A stretch of DNA of 5,729 nucleotides, taken from positions 1 to 5,729 of the forward strand of contig JAKAKF010000095.1 in the NCBI GenBank assembly GCA_021813595.1. Direction: 5' to 3'. Positions 5,547-5,729 of this stretch are shown piece by piece (within the stretch, counting starts at the first letter, position 1; the number at the start of each line of letters is the position of its first letter). Source of the stretch: a bacterium. Lineage in GTDB: Bacteria; SZUA-79; Acidulodesulfobacterales; Acidulodesulfobacteraceae. The notes beneath the pieces were generated by a model, which saw only the letters and a list, made by a program, of their open reading frames with translations, was not told where the DNA came from and did no database searches. The translations under genes and the position numbers were made by a program.

Positions 5547-5729
5547 TTATAATACGTCTCTTTTATATATCCAAACTTTTACGCCTATCTTTCCGTAAGT
5601 AGTATTAGCTTCAGACGTACCGTAGTCGATATCCGCCCTTAATGTGTGAAGAGGAACCCTTCCCTCGCGATACCATTCGGTTCTTGCAATTTCTGCTCCA
5701 GCCAATCTTCCTCCGCACGTTATTTTAAT
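5547..5729 (-). CDS. rpsC: 30S ribosomal protein S3 (uS3), C-terminal end (cut by window edge)
   Basis: S3 lines the mRNA entry tunnel in the 30S head, with S4 and S5, and takes part in helicase activity. Sixty C-terminal codons and a TAA stop are visible; the frame runs open off the right window edge. The translation begins [20 protein letters not shown] and continues with [17 protein letters not shown], then [14 protein letters not shown], the invariant S3 C-terminal domain. The protein ends RDVL shortly after VWIYK, so it lacks the extended tail found in enterobacterial S3. It is the first gene of the window in transcription direction, and 26 bases precede rplP, as in the standard S10 operon. 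Confidence 0.97.
   Translation of the reverse strand: MKITCGGRLAGAEIARTEWYREGRVPLHTLRADIDYGTSEANTTYGKIGVKVWIYKRDVL

Noticed and set aside
1..5729. A novel defence, mobile or biosynthetic system
   Set aside because: Every stretch above 70 bases is accounted for by conserved ribosomal protein genes or secY in standard order. There are no foreign genes, repeats, or insertion signs.

Overview
The window is a contiguous piece of a bacterial S10/spc-type ribosomal protein operon. All genes lie on the minus strand, so transcription runs from the right edge to the left edge. The order in transcription direction is: rpsC (S3, 3' end only), rplP (L16), rpmC (L29), rpsQ (S17), rplN (L14), rplX (L24), rplE (L5), rpsN (S14, short zinc-binding type), rpsH (S8), rplF (L6), rplR (L18), rpsE (S5), rplO (L15), secY (5' part, 258 codons). 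The genes are tightly packed, with gaps of 1 to 69 bases. Most start codons have a recognisable Shine-Dalgarno sequence, often inside the end of the preceding gene. The window holds no tRNA, rRNA, CRISPR array, mobile element or convincing terminator.

The organism is a bacterium with an AT-rich genome (about one third G+C by eye) and lysine-rich, AAA-heavy coding. S14 is the four-cysteine type and L24 carries a CxxC...CxxC tail. The L15 N-terminal block resembles Firmicutes and deltaproteobacterial sequences more than campylobacterial ones. An AT-rich deltaproteobacterium-like lineage is my guess, but the window cannot fix the taxonomy.

The products work together. S3, S17, S14, S8 and S5 go to the 30S subunit. 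L16, L29, L14, L24, L5, L6, L18 and L15 go to the 50S subunit. SecY is the membrane channel that receives nascent chains from the ribosome exit, where L29 and L24 sit.

I see no new biological system. The points worth a second look are: absence of rpmD (L30) between rpsE and rplO; TTG start codons for rpsE and rplE, with the rpsE start best placed four codons inside the longest frame; and two overlapping hairpins between rpsN and rpsH, one of which covers the rpsH ribosome binding site and could give translational control of S8.
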